Source: SPDF01 sp963699825 (GTDB lineage Bacteria; Gemmatimonadota; Gemmatimonadetes; Gemmatimonadales; GWC2-71-9). Taken from it: 64,000 nt of DNA. Every line of letters starts with the position of its first letter. Position 1 is the stretch's first letter. Location: the NCBI GenBank assembly GCA_963699825.1, contig CAVOVI010000013.1, positions 62,001 to 126,000 of the forward strand. Reading direction: 5' to 3'. The notes beneath the pieces were generated by a model. That model ran no database searches and was not told the origin of the DNA. It worked only from the letters and a program-made list of their open reading frames with translations. Both the position numbers and the translations under genes were made by a program. Shown here one piece after another: positions 42,632 through 51,699 of this stretch.

Positions 42632-42923
42632 GGTATCTTGCCGTGCAGTATGCCGTAATTCGAGGCTGCTTCGACCTGCCGGACCCCTGGTTCGCGCCGC
42701 CCTTCGCGGAGTCGCGGTCAAGGCGAAACAGGAGCGTTTGGCCACGTAGCCAGCGCATGCCGCCGCCAAGTGCTTGCGCTTGCGACCCATCCGCCTCCTT
42801 CCTCGCGCTCGTGAGCATCGCCAATAATCAGTCTGCGCGTGTGAGTCCCGCATGGGCACGAACCATTTGTCTTCCTTGCCCCGATTCTGATGAAGGGATA
42901 CTCTCGCTCACCATTTCCCCCGG
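42632..42923. other. Spacer with one doubtful small ORF
   Basis: A 292-base spacer between the tRNA terminator and the multicopper oxidase gene. On the minus strand an ATG at 42790 follows AAGGAGG at 3 bases, and a 70-codon frame (MGRKRKHLAAACAGYVAKRS onward) runs into the tRNA 3' end. Other frames are also open. No integrase or transposase motif was found. Nothing convincing beyond the good ribosome-binding site. Confidence 0.3.
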
Positions 42924-44825
42924 ATGAATGAGGCCCTGATGCGTGCTGTCGCCGTGCTGTCCACCCTGGTGCTTCTTGGGCTTGGGTACCCCGCTTCGAC
43001 CGTCACCTGGCATGACAACCGGGTGCCTGCGGGGCGCATGATGGCGGGCGCCCTGATGCTGGATCTCGAGATTGCCCGGGGGACGTGGTATCCCAACGGC
43101 GAGAGGCGTGCGGGAACCAACGTCCTCGCCTTCAGGGAACGGGGCCATGGACTCACCACGCCGGGACCGCTGGTGCGGGTGCGGCTGGGTACTCGGATCA
43201 GTGTTTCCATCGCCAACACTTCCACCGATACGGTCACAGTACACGGGCTGGGCTCGCGCCAAGGGGCTGCAGTCTTCGATTCGTTGCTCGTACTCCCGGG
43301 GGTAACCGTCACTACCAGTTTCGTGGCTGATGCCGAAGGGACTTTTTTCTACTGGGGTGCGAGGCCGGGCACCCGCCTGATGAGCCGGGGCTTTGACGAT
43401 GCCTTGCTGAGTGGTGCATTGATCGTCGACCCAGCCCAGGGACCGATCCCCGAGGACCGCATCCTGATGATCGACGTGCTCGAGGAACTGGTCCCCTCCG
43501 CCTCTGGCCCGGTACCGAGCCCCGGGACCCTGGCCATCAATGGTCGGCCGTGGCCGCTCACCGAGCGGTTGGAGGCTACCGTGGGCGACAGCATCCGGTG
43601 GCGAGTGATCAACAGCTCCTCGCGCAGCCATCCGATGCATCTGCATGGGTTCTATTTCCGCGTCGATGCCGCCGGGGACTGGCAGCGGGACACGGTGTTC
43701 GACGCCCGTCAGCAACGGATGGCGGTGACCGAGGGCTTGGCAGTCGGGTCGACGCTCGACTTGGTCTGGTCACCGGACCGGCCAGGAGGCTGGCTCTTCC
43801 ATTGCCACCTCTCCTTCCATGCGATGATGAACCCGCCGGTTGGCGACGACTGGAAGGGGTACGACGCCTTCTTCGCGAGGGCCTTCCGCGATCTTGGCAA
43901 TGCCGATGCCGCCAATCATGTCGAACACCACATGGGCGGATTGATGCTGGTCACCAACGTGGTGCCGAAGGCAGGCGAGGCCTATCCGGCGCTCCGGCCC
44001 GTGGCCCGTACGATCCGGCTGGAGGTTGTCGCGTCGGCGGAGCCTGACCTGGGCAAGCGCCGCTACGGCTACCGGCTCGCGGATGGCGCCGGGAGCGCTG
44101 AGCCCGGGCCGGCTCCGGTGCTTGTGCTGGAGAAGGACCAGCCGACCGACGTGGTGATCGTCAACACCACCGGTGAGGCGACCAGCATCCACTGGCACGG
44201 GATCGAGATCAACTCCTATTCAGATGGCGTCGTCGGGGTGGGTGGGTACGCCCACTTGCCGACCCCACCGATCATGCCGGCCGACTCGTTCGTGGCGAGG
44301 ATCACTGCGCCCCGGACAGGCTCGTTCATGTATCACACCCACGTCTCCGATCTTCGGCAACAGGGAGCCGGGCTGGCCGGTGCGATCGTCGTCGTGGACA
44401 GCCTGGAGCAGTACGATGCCGGCCATGAGCGGATCTACCTGGCGCAGCGCGACCTGGACCTGAGCCAGTCAAAGCCCCGGAATCGTCCCGCTATCAATCG
44501 CCAGTTCACATTGCCGGCGGACACCATGCTCGCGGGCGAGACCTACCGGCTGCGGTTCATGAACCTGACGCTGGCCAACAGTGGATACAATTTCTCGTTC
44601 ACGAGCGACCGGGGACCCTGGGCCGTGTGGAGGATGGCGGCCAAGGACGGCTTTGACCTGCCGGCGTGGCAGCAGGTGCAGGCACCGGAGCGCCTCCATG
44701 TCTCCATCGGCGAGACGGTGGATGTGCTCTGGACCCCCGCCCCAGGTGGATCAGGATGGCTCGAGCTGAGAGGGGGGAGAGGCAACATCGTCTCTCGGCA
44801 ACGGATCGAGGTGGTCGCCGACTGA
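42924..44825 (+). CDS. Multicopper oxidase with permuted copper motifs
   Basis: 633 residues with a signal-like N-terminus (LSTLVLLGLGYPAS). Four cupredoxin-like domains are visible. Domain 1 (40-170) has no copper motif, reading VHGLGSRQG and FFYWGARPG where histidines would be. Domain 2 carries SHPMHLHG (236-242) and FHCHLSFHAMM (His293, Cys294, His295, His299). Domain 3 carries IHWHG (423-426) and MYHTH (470-473). Domain 4 lacks copper ligands. Typical laccases have HWHG first and HCH last, so the order is reversed. The type 1 and trinuclear ligands are all present, so oxidase activity is plausible. It lies just beyond tRNA-Cys. Confidence 0.88.
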   Translation: MNEALMRAVAVLSTLVLLGLGYPASTVTWHDNRVPAGRMMAGALMLDLEIARGTWYPNGERRAGTNVLAFRERGHGLTTPGPLVRVRLGTRISVSIANTSTDTVTVHGLGSRQGAAVFDSLLVLPGVTVTTSFVADAEGTFFYWGARPGTRLMSRGFDDALLSGALIVDPAQGPIPEDRILMIDVLEELVPSASGPVPSPGTLAINGRPWPLTERLEATVGDSIRWRVINSSSRSHPMHLHGFYFRVDAAGDWQRDTVFDARQQRMAVTEGLAVGSTLDLVWSPDRPGGWLFHCHLSFHAMMNPPVGDDWKGYDAFFARAFRDLGNADAANHVEHHMGGLMLVTNVVPKAGEAYPALRPVARTIRLEVVASAEPDLGKRRYGYRLADGAGSAEPGPAPVLVLEKDQPTDVVIVNTTGEATSIHWHGIEINSYSDGVVGVGGYAHLPTPPIMPADSFVARITAPRTGSFMYHTHVSDLRQQGAGLAGAIVVVDSLEQYDAGHERIYLAQRDLDLSQSKPRNRPAINRQFTLPADTMLAGETYRLRFMNLTLANSGYNFSFTSDRGPWAVWRMAAKDGFDLPAWQQVQAPERLHVSIGETVDVLWTPAPGGSGWLELRGGRGNIVSRQRIEVVAD

Positions 44826-44935
44826 GGGCGTCTGCCTGAGACGGCAGGGCAGACAGGGACGGCGCAGTGGACCGGGTGGAATGGCGAGCTGCCTTGGCAG
44901 GCCAACAGCCGCATCATGCGCTCTCGTTATGGGTA

Positions 44936-44964
44936 TTGCCTTTGGAGTGAGCGAGCCGTAGGCT
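44936..44964 (+). promoter_or_regulatory. Possible promoter of the Ser/Thr kinase gene
   Basis: TTGCCT (44936-44941), a 17-base spacer and TAGGCT (44959-44964), about 60 bases before the kinase start. The -10 match is weak. Upstream, GTCTGCC (44830-44836) can pair with GGCAGAC (44848-44854) just after the oxidase stop. Confidence 0.3.
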
Positions 44965-45026
44965 ACCGCTGATGCAGCATCAGCACGCCCGGACTCGCTG
45001 CCGCTGAGCCCCCGCGCCCCCAGGAA

Positions 45027-47645
45027 ATGACGATGCCTTTCACCTCCTCCTCCGACCACCCCGAACAGGTCGGCCCCTACCGGATTCTCCAGATCCTCGG
45101 TGAGGGCGGGATGGGTACGGTCTACGAGGCCGATCAGACCGAACCGATTCGGCGCCGAGTGGCGCTGAAGGTCATGAAAGCGGGCATGGACTCGAAGGAA
45201 GTGGTCGCCCGCTTCGAGGCGGAGCGCCAGGCGCTGGCGGTGATGGGCCACTCGGGCATCGCCCGCGTGTTCGACGCCGGCACCACGCCGGAGGGCCGCC
45301 CCTACTTCGTGATGGAGCTGGTGAAGGGCATCCCGATCACCGATTATTGCGACCAGCGCAAACTGACGATGCGCGAACGCCTCGGGCTCTTCGTCCCCGT
45401 CTGCGAGGCAGTCCAGCACGCGCACCAGAAGGGCATCATCCACCGGGATCTCAAGCCCAGCAACATCATGGTGACGGAAGAGAATGGCAGCGCGCAGCCG
45501 AAGATCATCGACTTCGGCATCGCCAAGGCCACCGCGACGCGCCTGACCGACAAGACTCTCGTGACCGCCTATGGCATGGCCCTCGGCACACCGGCGTACA
45601 TGAGCCCGGAGCAGGCGGAGATGTCAGGCCTGGACGTCGATACCCGGGCCGATATCTACAGCCTGGGCGTCTTGCTGTACGAACTCCTGGTCGGAGAGCT
45701 GCCGGTGGATCCGGCCAGCTTCGGCATGCACGCGTTCATCGCGCAACTGGTGCTGCAGGACACCGAGACCGAGCGGCCGTCCCACCGCATGACCACGACC
45801 CGGAACGCGGTGCGAATCGCGGAACTGCGGGCCACTGACTCCGGCAGCCTCCGCAAGGCGCTCAAGGGCGATCTCGACTGGATCGTTCTCAAGGCGATGG
45901 AGAAGAACCGGGCCCGGCGCTACGACACGGCCAATGGCCTGGCGATGGACATCGAGCGCTACCTGCGCAATGACCCTGTCGTCGCCCGCCCGCCGACCGC
46001 ACGATACCGATTCCAGAAGTTTGCCCGCCGCAACCGCGTCGCCGTCGCGGCCGGCGCCATCGTCGCACTCGCGCTCATCCTCGGTGCCGTCCTGGCCACG
46101 ATCGGCATGGTGCGCGCCACCCGGGCAGAACAGGTGGCACAACGCGAGGCCGCGACGGCACGGGAGGTCGCGGACTTCCTGGTGAGCCTGTTCCAGGTCG
46201 GTGATCCGAGCGCTGCGGGTGGACGGCACATCTCGGCGAAGGAACTGCTCGACTCCGGCGCCGTGCGAATCCGGACCACGCTCGCCGAGCGCCCCCTGGT
46301 CCAGGCTCGCCTCATGGAGACGATGGGGTCGGCCTACATTGGGCTGGGTCAGCTGGATCTGGCCCAGAAACTCCTCGAGGAGGCGCTGGCGGGCCTGACT
46401 GCGCAGGGCGCGCCGGGCACGGATGTGGCCCACGCGCAGGGGCTGCTCGCCGTCGTGCTGGTGCATCAGGGGGACTTCGAGCAGAGCGAGAGGCTGGCAC
46501 GTGCTGCGCTCGCCACGTATCGGGAGCAATTCGGCGAGGCGTATCATGAGGAGGCCGCGTCGGCGACCAACGCCCTGGTATTTGGATTCCTCAGAAGCGG
46601 CGCCAACCTCCCGGAAGGGGAGGCACTGCTTCGGACACAGTTGGCCCAGCAGCTCGCGGCAGGCTCCGACGGGTGGTACCTCGCGGACACCAAGGATCTG
46701 CTGTGCTGGGTCCTTCTCGAGAAGGGAGACACCTCCGCGGCCGCCGAGATGTGTCCGGACGCACTGGCGCTGCGTCGCCGCCTGGCCGGAGGCGACAACA
46801 TCGGAGTCGCCGTGTCCCTTCAGCGTGTGGGTGTCGTCCGCCGAAACCAGTCGCGGTTCGACGAGGCCCTGGCAGCCTATCGGGAGGCGCTGGCCATGAA
46901 TCGGCGGCTCTACGGCGACACGCACATGGAACTGGCCTACAACCACTATGACCTCAGCCTGACCTTCCGCGCCATGGAGCAGGTCGACTCGGCACTGGTG
47001 CATGCGCGCGAGGCGGCTCGGATCCGGAGGGACGTACTCGCGGGTGACAATCCGCAGCTGGCCGAGGCGCTCTTCGAGCTAGCCACGGTCCTGCGACTGC
47101 GAGGCGACGGGCCAGGGGCGATGCAGGTATGGCGCGAAGCCTTTCAGGTCTCGGAGCGTGCGCTGGCCAGCCAACCCGTCGCGCCCGCCACCGTCGTCGG
47201 CCTGATGCGGCAACATGCGCGATACGCCGCCTTCCTCCGGACGCAGGGGCGTCGAGCCGAAGCCGCTGCCGAAGACGATCAGGTCATTCGGTTGCTCGAC
47301 TCGGCCCGTGTGGAGGGGCTGTTCGGGGAAGGGACGCCGGCGCTGACGCTCAACTCCGCGTGCTGGCTCGCGAGTCTCTCCGGACACGGGGCCGAGGCGC
47401 TCCCGGTGTGTGACGCGGCGGCGGAGGTGAGCGACGAGGGTAATCGTCCGCGCATTCGCGACAGCCGGGGTGTGGCGCGGGCGCTGGCGGGCGACTACGC
47501 GGGTGCCGTGGAGGACTTCGAGGCGTACATCGCCCGTCCCGCGACCGCGTCGGGCGTCCCGCTGCGAGAGGCATGGGTGGCGGCGCTTCGGCGTGGAGAG
47601 AACCCATTCCCTCGTGCGGAGCTGGATCGGTTGATCGAGCAGTAG
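45027..47645 (+). CDS. Membrane-bound Ser/Thr protein kinase with TPR region
   Basis: 872 residues. The kinase domain (residues about 13-300) has the glycine loop LGEGGMGTVYEA, the lysine in RVALKVMKAGM, the catalytic loop IIHRDLKPSNIMV and the DFG triad in IIDFGIAKATA. The APE site is GTPAYMSPEQAEM. One membrane helix follows (VAVAAGAIVALALILGAVLA, residues about 345-364). The C-terminal 480 residues are TPRs with conserved LGQLDLAQKLLEEALAGL and ARAALATYREQFG patterns. PknB-type kinases sense or route signals by phosphorylation. The downstream amino-acid decarboxylase may be a co-expressed gene. Confidence 0.95.
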   Translation: MTMPFTSSSDHPEQVGPYRILQILGEGGMGTVYEADQTEPIRRRVALKVMKAGMDSKEVVARFEAERQALAVMGHSGIARVFDAGTTPEGRPYFVMELVKGIPITDYCDQRKLTMRERLGLFVPVCEAVQHAHQKGIIHRDLKPSNIMVTEENGSAQPKIIDFGIAKATATRLTDKTLVTAYGMALGTPAYMSPEQAEMSGLDVDTRADIYSLGVLLYELLVGELPVDPASFGMHAFIAQLVLQDTETERPSHRMTTTRNAVRIAELRATDSGSLRKALKGDLDWIVLKAMEKNRARRYDTANGLAMDIERYLRNDPVVARPPTARYRFQKFARRNRVAVAAGAIVALALILGAVLATIGMVRATRAEQVAQREAATAREVADFLVSLFQVGDPSAAGGRHISAKELLDSGAVRIRTTLAERPLVQARLMETMGSAYIGLGQLDLAQKLLEEALAGLTAQGAPGTDVAHAQGLLAVVLVHQGDFEQSERLARAALATYREQFGEAYHEEAASATNALVFGFLRSGANLPEGEALLRTQLAQQLAAGSDGWYLADTKDLLCWVLLEKGDTSAAAEMCPDALALRRRLAGGDNIGVAVSLQRVGVVRRNQSRFDEALAAYREALAMNRRLYGDTHMELAYNHYDLSLTFRAMEQVDSALVHAREAARIRRDVLAGDNPQLAEALFELATVLRLRGDGPGAMQVWREAFQVSERALASQPVAPATVVGLMRQHARYAAFLRTQGRRAEAAAEDDQVIRLLDSARVEGLFGEGTPALTLNSACWLASLSGHGAEALPVCDAAAEVSDEGNRPRIRDSRGVARALAGDYAGAVEDFEAYIARPATASGVPLREAWVAALRRGENPFPRAELDRLIEQ

Positions 47646-47733
47646 CGTGGAGTTGCGGCGGGTGCCGTATCACCATCGCAGGCAGCCGACAAAGGTGTGC
47701 GTCCCCCCCCCAAGAACAAGGATCGGCTCTTCC

Positions 47734-49194
47734 ATGCGTGACCGCATTCTGCAACTCGAACGAGCCTCCGCCCCGCTCGAACCAACCCCTGCGCAACGCG
47801 CTGAATGGACGGACGCCGTTCAGTCGTATGCCTTCGACTTCATCGATGGGTTGCCCCAGGCCAAGGCCTTCGTCAAGACGGGCCACCCGGAGTTGGGAAT
47901 CCTCGAACTTCCCCTCGACAATCAACCGAAGCCCATGGAGACGGTGCTGGCGGTCCTGAAGGCGAAGGTCCCGCACGAGGGGCTGAACCCTGCCTCGGGC
48001 GGGCACCTCGGCTACATCCCTGGTGGTGGTATCTATCCGACGGCGCTGGGGGACTACCTCGCAGCGGTGAGCAATGAGTATGCGGGGGTGTTCTACGCCG
48101 GCCCCAATGCCGTCCGCATGGAGAACAGCCTCATTCGCTGGATGTGTAACCTGGTGGGCTACCCGAAGAACGCGTTGGGGAATCTGTCCAGCGGTGGGTC
48201 GCTCGCCAATCTCATCGCGTTTGTGACGGCGCGAGACGCCAAGCATGTCACGTCAGGCAAGGTGACCCAGTCGGTCATCTACCTGACGGAGCAGGTGCAT
48301 CACTGCGTGCACAAAGCCATCCGCATCGGCGGCATGGGCGAAGCCATTGTCCGGACGGTGCCCATGGACGACCGCTTTCGCATGAATGCGAGGGCCTTGT
48401 CTGACCTGGTGGAACGCGACCGAGCCGATGGACTCTATCCGTTCCTCGTAGTCGCTTCCGCCGGTACCACGGAAACGGGCGCGATGGATCCGCTCGACGA
48501 CGTGGCCGATATTTGCGAGCGACACGAGCTCTGGTTTCATGTGGACGCGGCCTATGGCGGCTTCTTCCTGCTGGCCGATATCGAGAACGCCGACGGGACA
48601 ACCATCAAAGACCTGTTCAAGGGCATCGAACGCTCTGACTCCGTCGCGATCGATCCGCACAAGGGGCTGTTCCTCGCCTATGGCCTCGGTGCGGTGTTGA
48701 TCAAGGATGTCCGAGCCCAAATGGAGAGCCACTACTACCGCGCCACGTACATGCAGGACACCCTCTCCGCCACCGAGGAATACAATCCGGCCGATCTCTC
48801 CCCCGAGTTGACGAAGCACTGGCGGGGCATGCGGATGTGGCTGCCATTGCAGCTCTATGGCATCGCCCCCTTCAAGGCGGCGTTAGAGGAGAAGATTCTG
48901 CTGTGCCGCTATTTCCATGAGGAAATACAGGCGCGTGGCTTCGAGGTCGGTCCATATCCGGACCTGTCGGTGTGCAGGTATCGCTATGTGCCGAAGGAAC
49001 CGAACGACGCCAATGCCTTCAACGCCCGCCTCCTGGAGTATGTCCAGGCGGATGGACGCATCTTCATCTCCTCCACGACCATCGACGGGGTGTATTGGCT
49101 GCGGGTCGCGGTCCTCTGCTTCAGGACGCATCTGCGGGAGATGGACATGTTGCTGGAGGTGTTGAAGAACGGTGTTGCAGCACTGGAGAGGTGA
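47734..49194 (+). CDS. PLP-dependent group II amino-acid decarboxylase (aromatic amino-acid type)
   Basis: 486 residues. PLP lysine is Lys310 in SVAIDPHKGLFLAYG. The cofactor Asp271 is in WFHVDAAYGGF and the stacking histidine in EQVHHCVHKA (His189 or His190). SGGSLANLIAF (153-163) binds phosphate. This is the aromatic-L-amino-acid / histidine decarboxylase group, which makes trace amines, tryptamine, dopamine or histamine from amino acids. A related set makes hydrazones or aldehydes, so the substrate is not certain. The ATG at 47734 follows a C-rich run and has no strong ribosome-binding site. Confidence 0.9.
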   Translation: MRDRILQLERASAPLEPTPAQRAEWTDAVQSYAFDFIDGLPQAKAFVKTGHPELGILELPLDNQPKPMETVLAVLKAKVPHEGLNPASGGHLGYIPGGGIYPTALGDYLAAVSNEYAGVFYAGPNAVRMENSLIRWMCNLVGYPKNALGNLSSGGSLANLIAFVTARDAKHVTSGKVTQSVIYLTEQVHHCVHKAIRIGGMGEAIVRTVPMDDRFRMNARALSDLVERDRADGLYPFLVVASAGTTETGAMDPLDDVADICERHELWFHVDAAYGGFFLLADIENADGTTIKDLFKGIERSDSVAIDPHKGLFLAYGLGAVLIKDVRAQMESHYYRATYMQDTLSATEEYNPADLSPELTKHWRGMRMWLPLQLYGIAPFKAALEEKILLCRYFHEEIQARGFEVGPYPDLSVCRYRYVPKEPNDANAFNARLLEYVQADGRIFISSTTIDGVYWLRVAVLCFRTHLREMDMLLEVLKNGVAALER

Positions 49195-49221
49195 TGCCTG
49201 GTGTTCTGGTCTGCCATGACG

Positions 49222-49245
49222 CAGGCCCTCCGCTTGGAGGGCCTG
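49222..49245 (+). terminator. Terminator after the decarboxylase
   Basis: CAGGCCCTCC, GCTT, GGAGGGCCTG: a perfect 10-bp stem 28 bases after the stop codon. Nearly the same sequence as the terminator following tRNA-Cys. Confidence 0.8.
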
Positions 49246-49292
49246 TTGTCATGCGGTCACTCTCGTCAGCTGTTGGCTCAGGCAGCGGCAGG

Positions 49293-50235
49293 TCAGAATG
49301 CCTCCACCGGTGTCCATGTCGAGTCCGGGTTGTAGAGCTCCATCGTGCGGTAGGTGTCGAGCGTCGTCTCTCCCAGGTCCTTCTCGTACACCACGCCTTC
49401 CCACCCCACAATAAAGCTCTGGATGCCGGTTACGCCGTACTCCGCCGGGGACGCGACGAGGGCGAACCCGCCGAGCATGGCCCCTTCGACCAGGAAGTCC
49501 ATCGCGCCGAGGGGGGCGTCGGGCCCCTGCCCCTTGAGGATCTTGAAGTAGTACCCGTGGAACGGCTTGGCGCGGTCCGTGTAGCCCTCCGAGATGTACC
49601 CGGCAATCAGCTCCCCGAGCGGGCCCGCGACGGTGCCGTCGGCGGCCTTCCAGGCCAGGCCGTCCTGCTTGCCCGGCGAGCTGATGACCCGCTGCGCGTA
49701 CTGGTTCACGATCGAGCCGTCGTGCCGCGCGAGCGAGTACGCGCGCTGTGCATCGACGTATTCCCAGGGATACCTGGATGGCGTTCAGTTCATTCGCCCC
49801 GATGCGCCGGCGGAGGACCTCCTCCTGTCCCGCCGCGACGTCGAAGTACCACTTGCCGTCCCGCTTGACGACCGGGATCGGTACCGGCCACGCATCCGGC
49901 CCGATGCTGAGCACCGCAGATGTCCCGGCGGAATCGAAATCGAGCTGCTGATGCGCTCGTGCCTGGGCCGCGAAGGCGATGGCCTGGTTGCGGTCCATCA
50001 CGGTATCCTCGGAGGAGACGAGGACTTCGCCGTCGGGGCCGAGGATCGTCTTCAACGTCGGCACATCATAGCGCTCCGCCGCGGCCACCAGCGCCTCGAC
50101 CGCCTCCTCGGCGCTGCCAAAGGCCTGCCCGAAGGCCTGCGGCGTCGCCTTCCGGTCGCCGCATGCCGCGACGAGTCCGCACAGGGCCATGACCAGCCCG
50201 ATCCGATACGCCCGTCGCCCAGTTGAGTGTCCCAT
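49293..50235 (-). CDS. DUF2950 lipoprotein, frameshifted
   Basis: ATG at 50235. A lipoprotein signal (IGLVMALCGLVAACG) precedes AFGSAEEAVEALVAAAERYD, LKTILGPDGEVLVSSEDTVM and WYFDVAAGQEEVLRRRIGAN, the DUF2950 pattern. After NELNAIQV the frame must shift near 49765-49775 to reach YVDAQRAYSLARHDG and QRVISSPGKQDGLAWKAADG, then GGFALVASPAEYGVTGIQSF and the stop at 49293. Corrected length is about 313 residues. The function of DUF2950 is unknown; it is probably membrane-anchored in the periplasm. It pairs with the DUF3300 gene upstream (TGATG overlap). Confidence 0.8.
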
Positions 50236-51525
50236 CACCGTCGCCCTCCGCCGCCCCGTGAGCCGCCGCCACCCCCACGCGAGCTCATGCTCGACGCCCC
50301 GCGCGAGCTGCTGGCCCGCGCGCTCGCCCCGTTGTATCCGCTCGAGCCGCCGCTGAAGCCGCTGGAGCGCGAACCACCCGCCGGCTGGGTGCTGGCGCTT
50401 GGAGACCGCCCGCCGGCGCTCCCCGCCTGGCCTGTGCCCGCCGTCGGCCTGGTGCTGGCGCTTGGAGCCCGCCCGCCGGCGCTCCCCGCCTGGCCTGTGC
50501 CCGCCGTCGGCCTGGTGCTGGCGCTTGGAGACCGTCCGCCGGCGCTCCCCGCCTGGCCTGTGCCCGCCGTCGGCCTGGTGCTGGCACTGGGGCTCCGCCC
50601 ACTGGCGCCGCCGGCCTGGCTGCCGAACTTGTTCGCCGTCGTGTTGTTCGGGTAGGGCGTCCCGCCCCGGTGCGACGGATTGTGCTGCCAGTTGTTGTTC
50701 CCGCTGCCGCCGCGGTGGTTGATCTGATTGAAGTTGTTGTTGTTGTTGATGATCACCGTGTTGTTGCTGTGCCCCCAGCCGGCGTAGCAGCAGGAGCCTC
50801 CCCAGACCGCCGACCTCCAGACTACGCCCACCGTGAACGCGACGAAGTACGCGCCCGGCGGGGGCGGTGGCGGGTAGTAGATGGGGGGATAGGGGTAGAC
50901 CGGCGGCCCATACACGACTGTCGGGGTGTACACCGGAACGTAGATGACTTCGGGGTTGGTGGGCTGCACGACGATGACCGTTTGCTTCTCAACGACCTGG
51001 GTATCGACTTTCTGCTGTTCATTCGACGTCAGAGCGCCCTTGTCCACCGCCTTCTTCCGCATCACCTGCACGGCGTTCATGACGTCGTTCTGCTGGGCCA
51101 GGAAGGCGTTGCCGAGCTCCGTGGTCCACTGGATGTCGTCGGCGAGCCGCTTGACCACGTCGGGCACCACCGCCATCGACTGGATGCTCGGGTCCCAGGG
51201 CTGCTTCGCCACGGAATCGGCCAGCGCCTTGTCCTTGAGGTCGGGGTGCTTGGCCAGCCACTGCTGCAGCTGGATGATCTCCAGCGGGTAGGTGGAGGCG
51301 ACAAGTGTCTGGGCCAGAAGCGGATCGGGATAGAGGGCGATGGGGGCGACGAGCGCCTCGAGCTGTGCCATGGGGAGCATTGCCGTGTCTGCCGCGGCGG
51401 CCGGCGCTGCTGCCGCCTTGTCCTGCGCTACCGCGGCATCCGCGCCCGGCCCAAGCAGGAATGCGCCGGCGATCGAGCAGGAGCCATCGCCGACCCTGCC
51501 GCCATGATTGAATTCGAAACACCAT
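50235..51525 (-). CDS. DUF3300 protein with asparagine and serine/glycine-rich tail, frameshifted start
   Basis: ATG at 51525, five bases after GAGGAG, reads MVFRIQSWRQGRRWLLL. A one-base shift near 51478-51485 is needed to join the hydrophobic core IAGAFLLGPGADAAVAQD of the signal peptide. The DUF3300 domain follows (LVAPIALYPDPLLAQTLVAS, DSVAKQPWDPSIQSMAVVPD, NPEVIYVPVYTPTVVYGPPV). It ends in proline/tyrosine-rich, then asparagine-rich (INNNNNFNQINHRGG) and serine-glycine-threonine repeats. The domain recurs in periplasmic or surface proteins of unknown role. It is co-transcribed with DUF2950. Confidence 0.82.
50383..50571. repeat. 63-bp tandem repeat inside the DUF3300 gene
   Basis: Three in-frame copies (50383-50445, 50446-50508, 50509-50571) that differ at a few bases each, followed by a degenerate fourth. 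Each encodes 21 residues, GRSPSASTRPTAGTGQAGSA plus one. It is a low-complexity surface-type spacer whose copy number is likely to vary. Confidence 0.9.
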
Positions 51526-51699
51526 TGGACTCCTCAGTGCTCCGATTCTGTCTCGCCCCATAATTGTCCAGCGCGGCCTTATATCGCCTGCGCTGAGGGA
51601 CAGGTGTACCTTAACCAGCGGCAAGGCAATAGTGAAGATCGGCCCCTCGCCTGCCGCGCCAGGTGAACCTCACCGACGCACGCGACGACCATTCCCAAT

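Noticed and set aside
42590..42923. Integrase or transposase remnant beside tRNA-Cys
   Set aside because: I looked for tyrosine-recombinase motifs and inverted ends. None were found; only short basic frames are present.
45027..45060. Second in-frame ATG (45033) as kinase start
   Set aside because: Both are possible, but the first is closer to the AGGAA sequence; the difference is two residues and does not change the domain.
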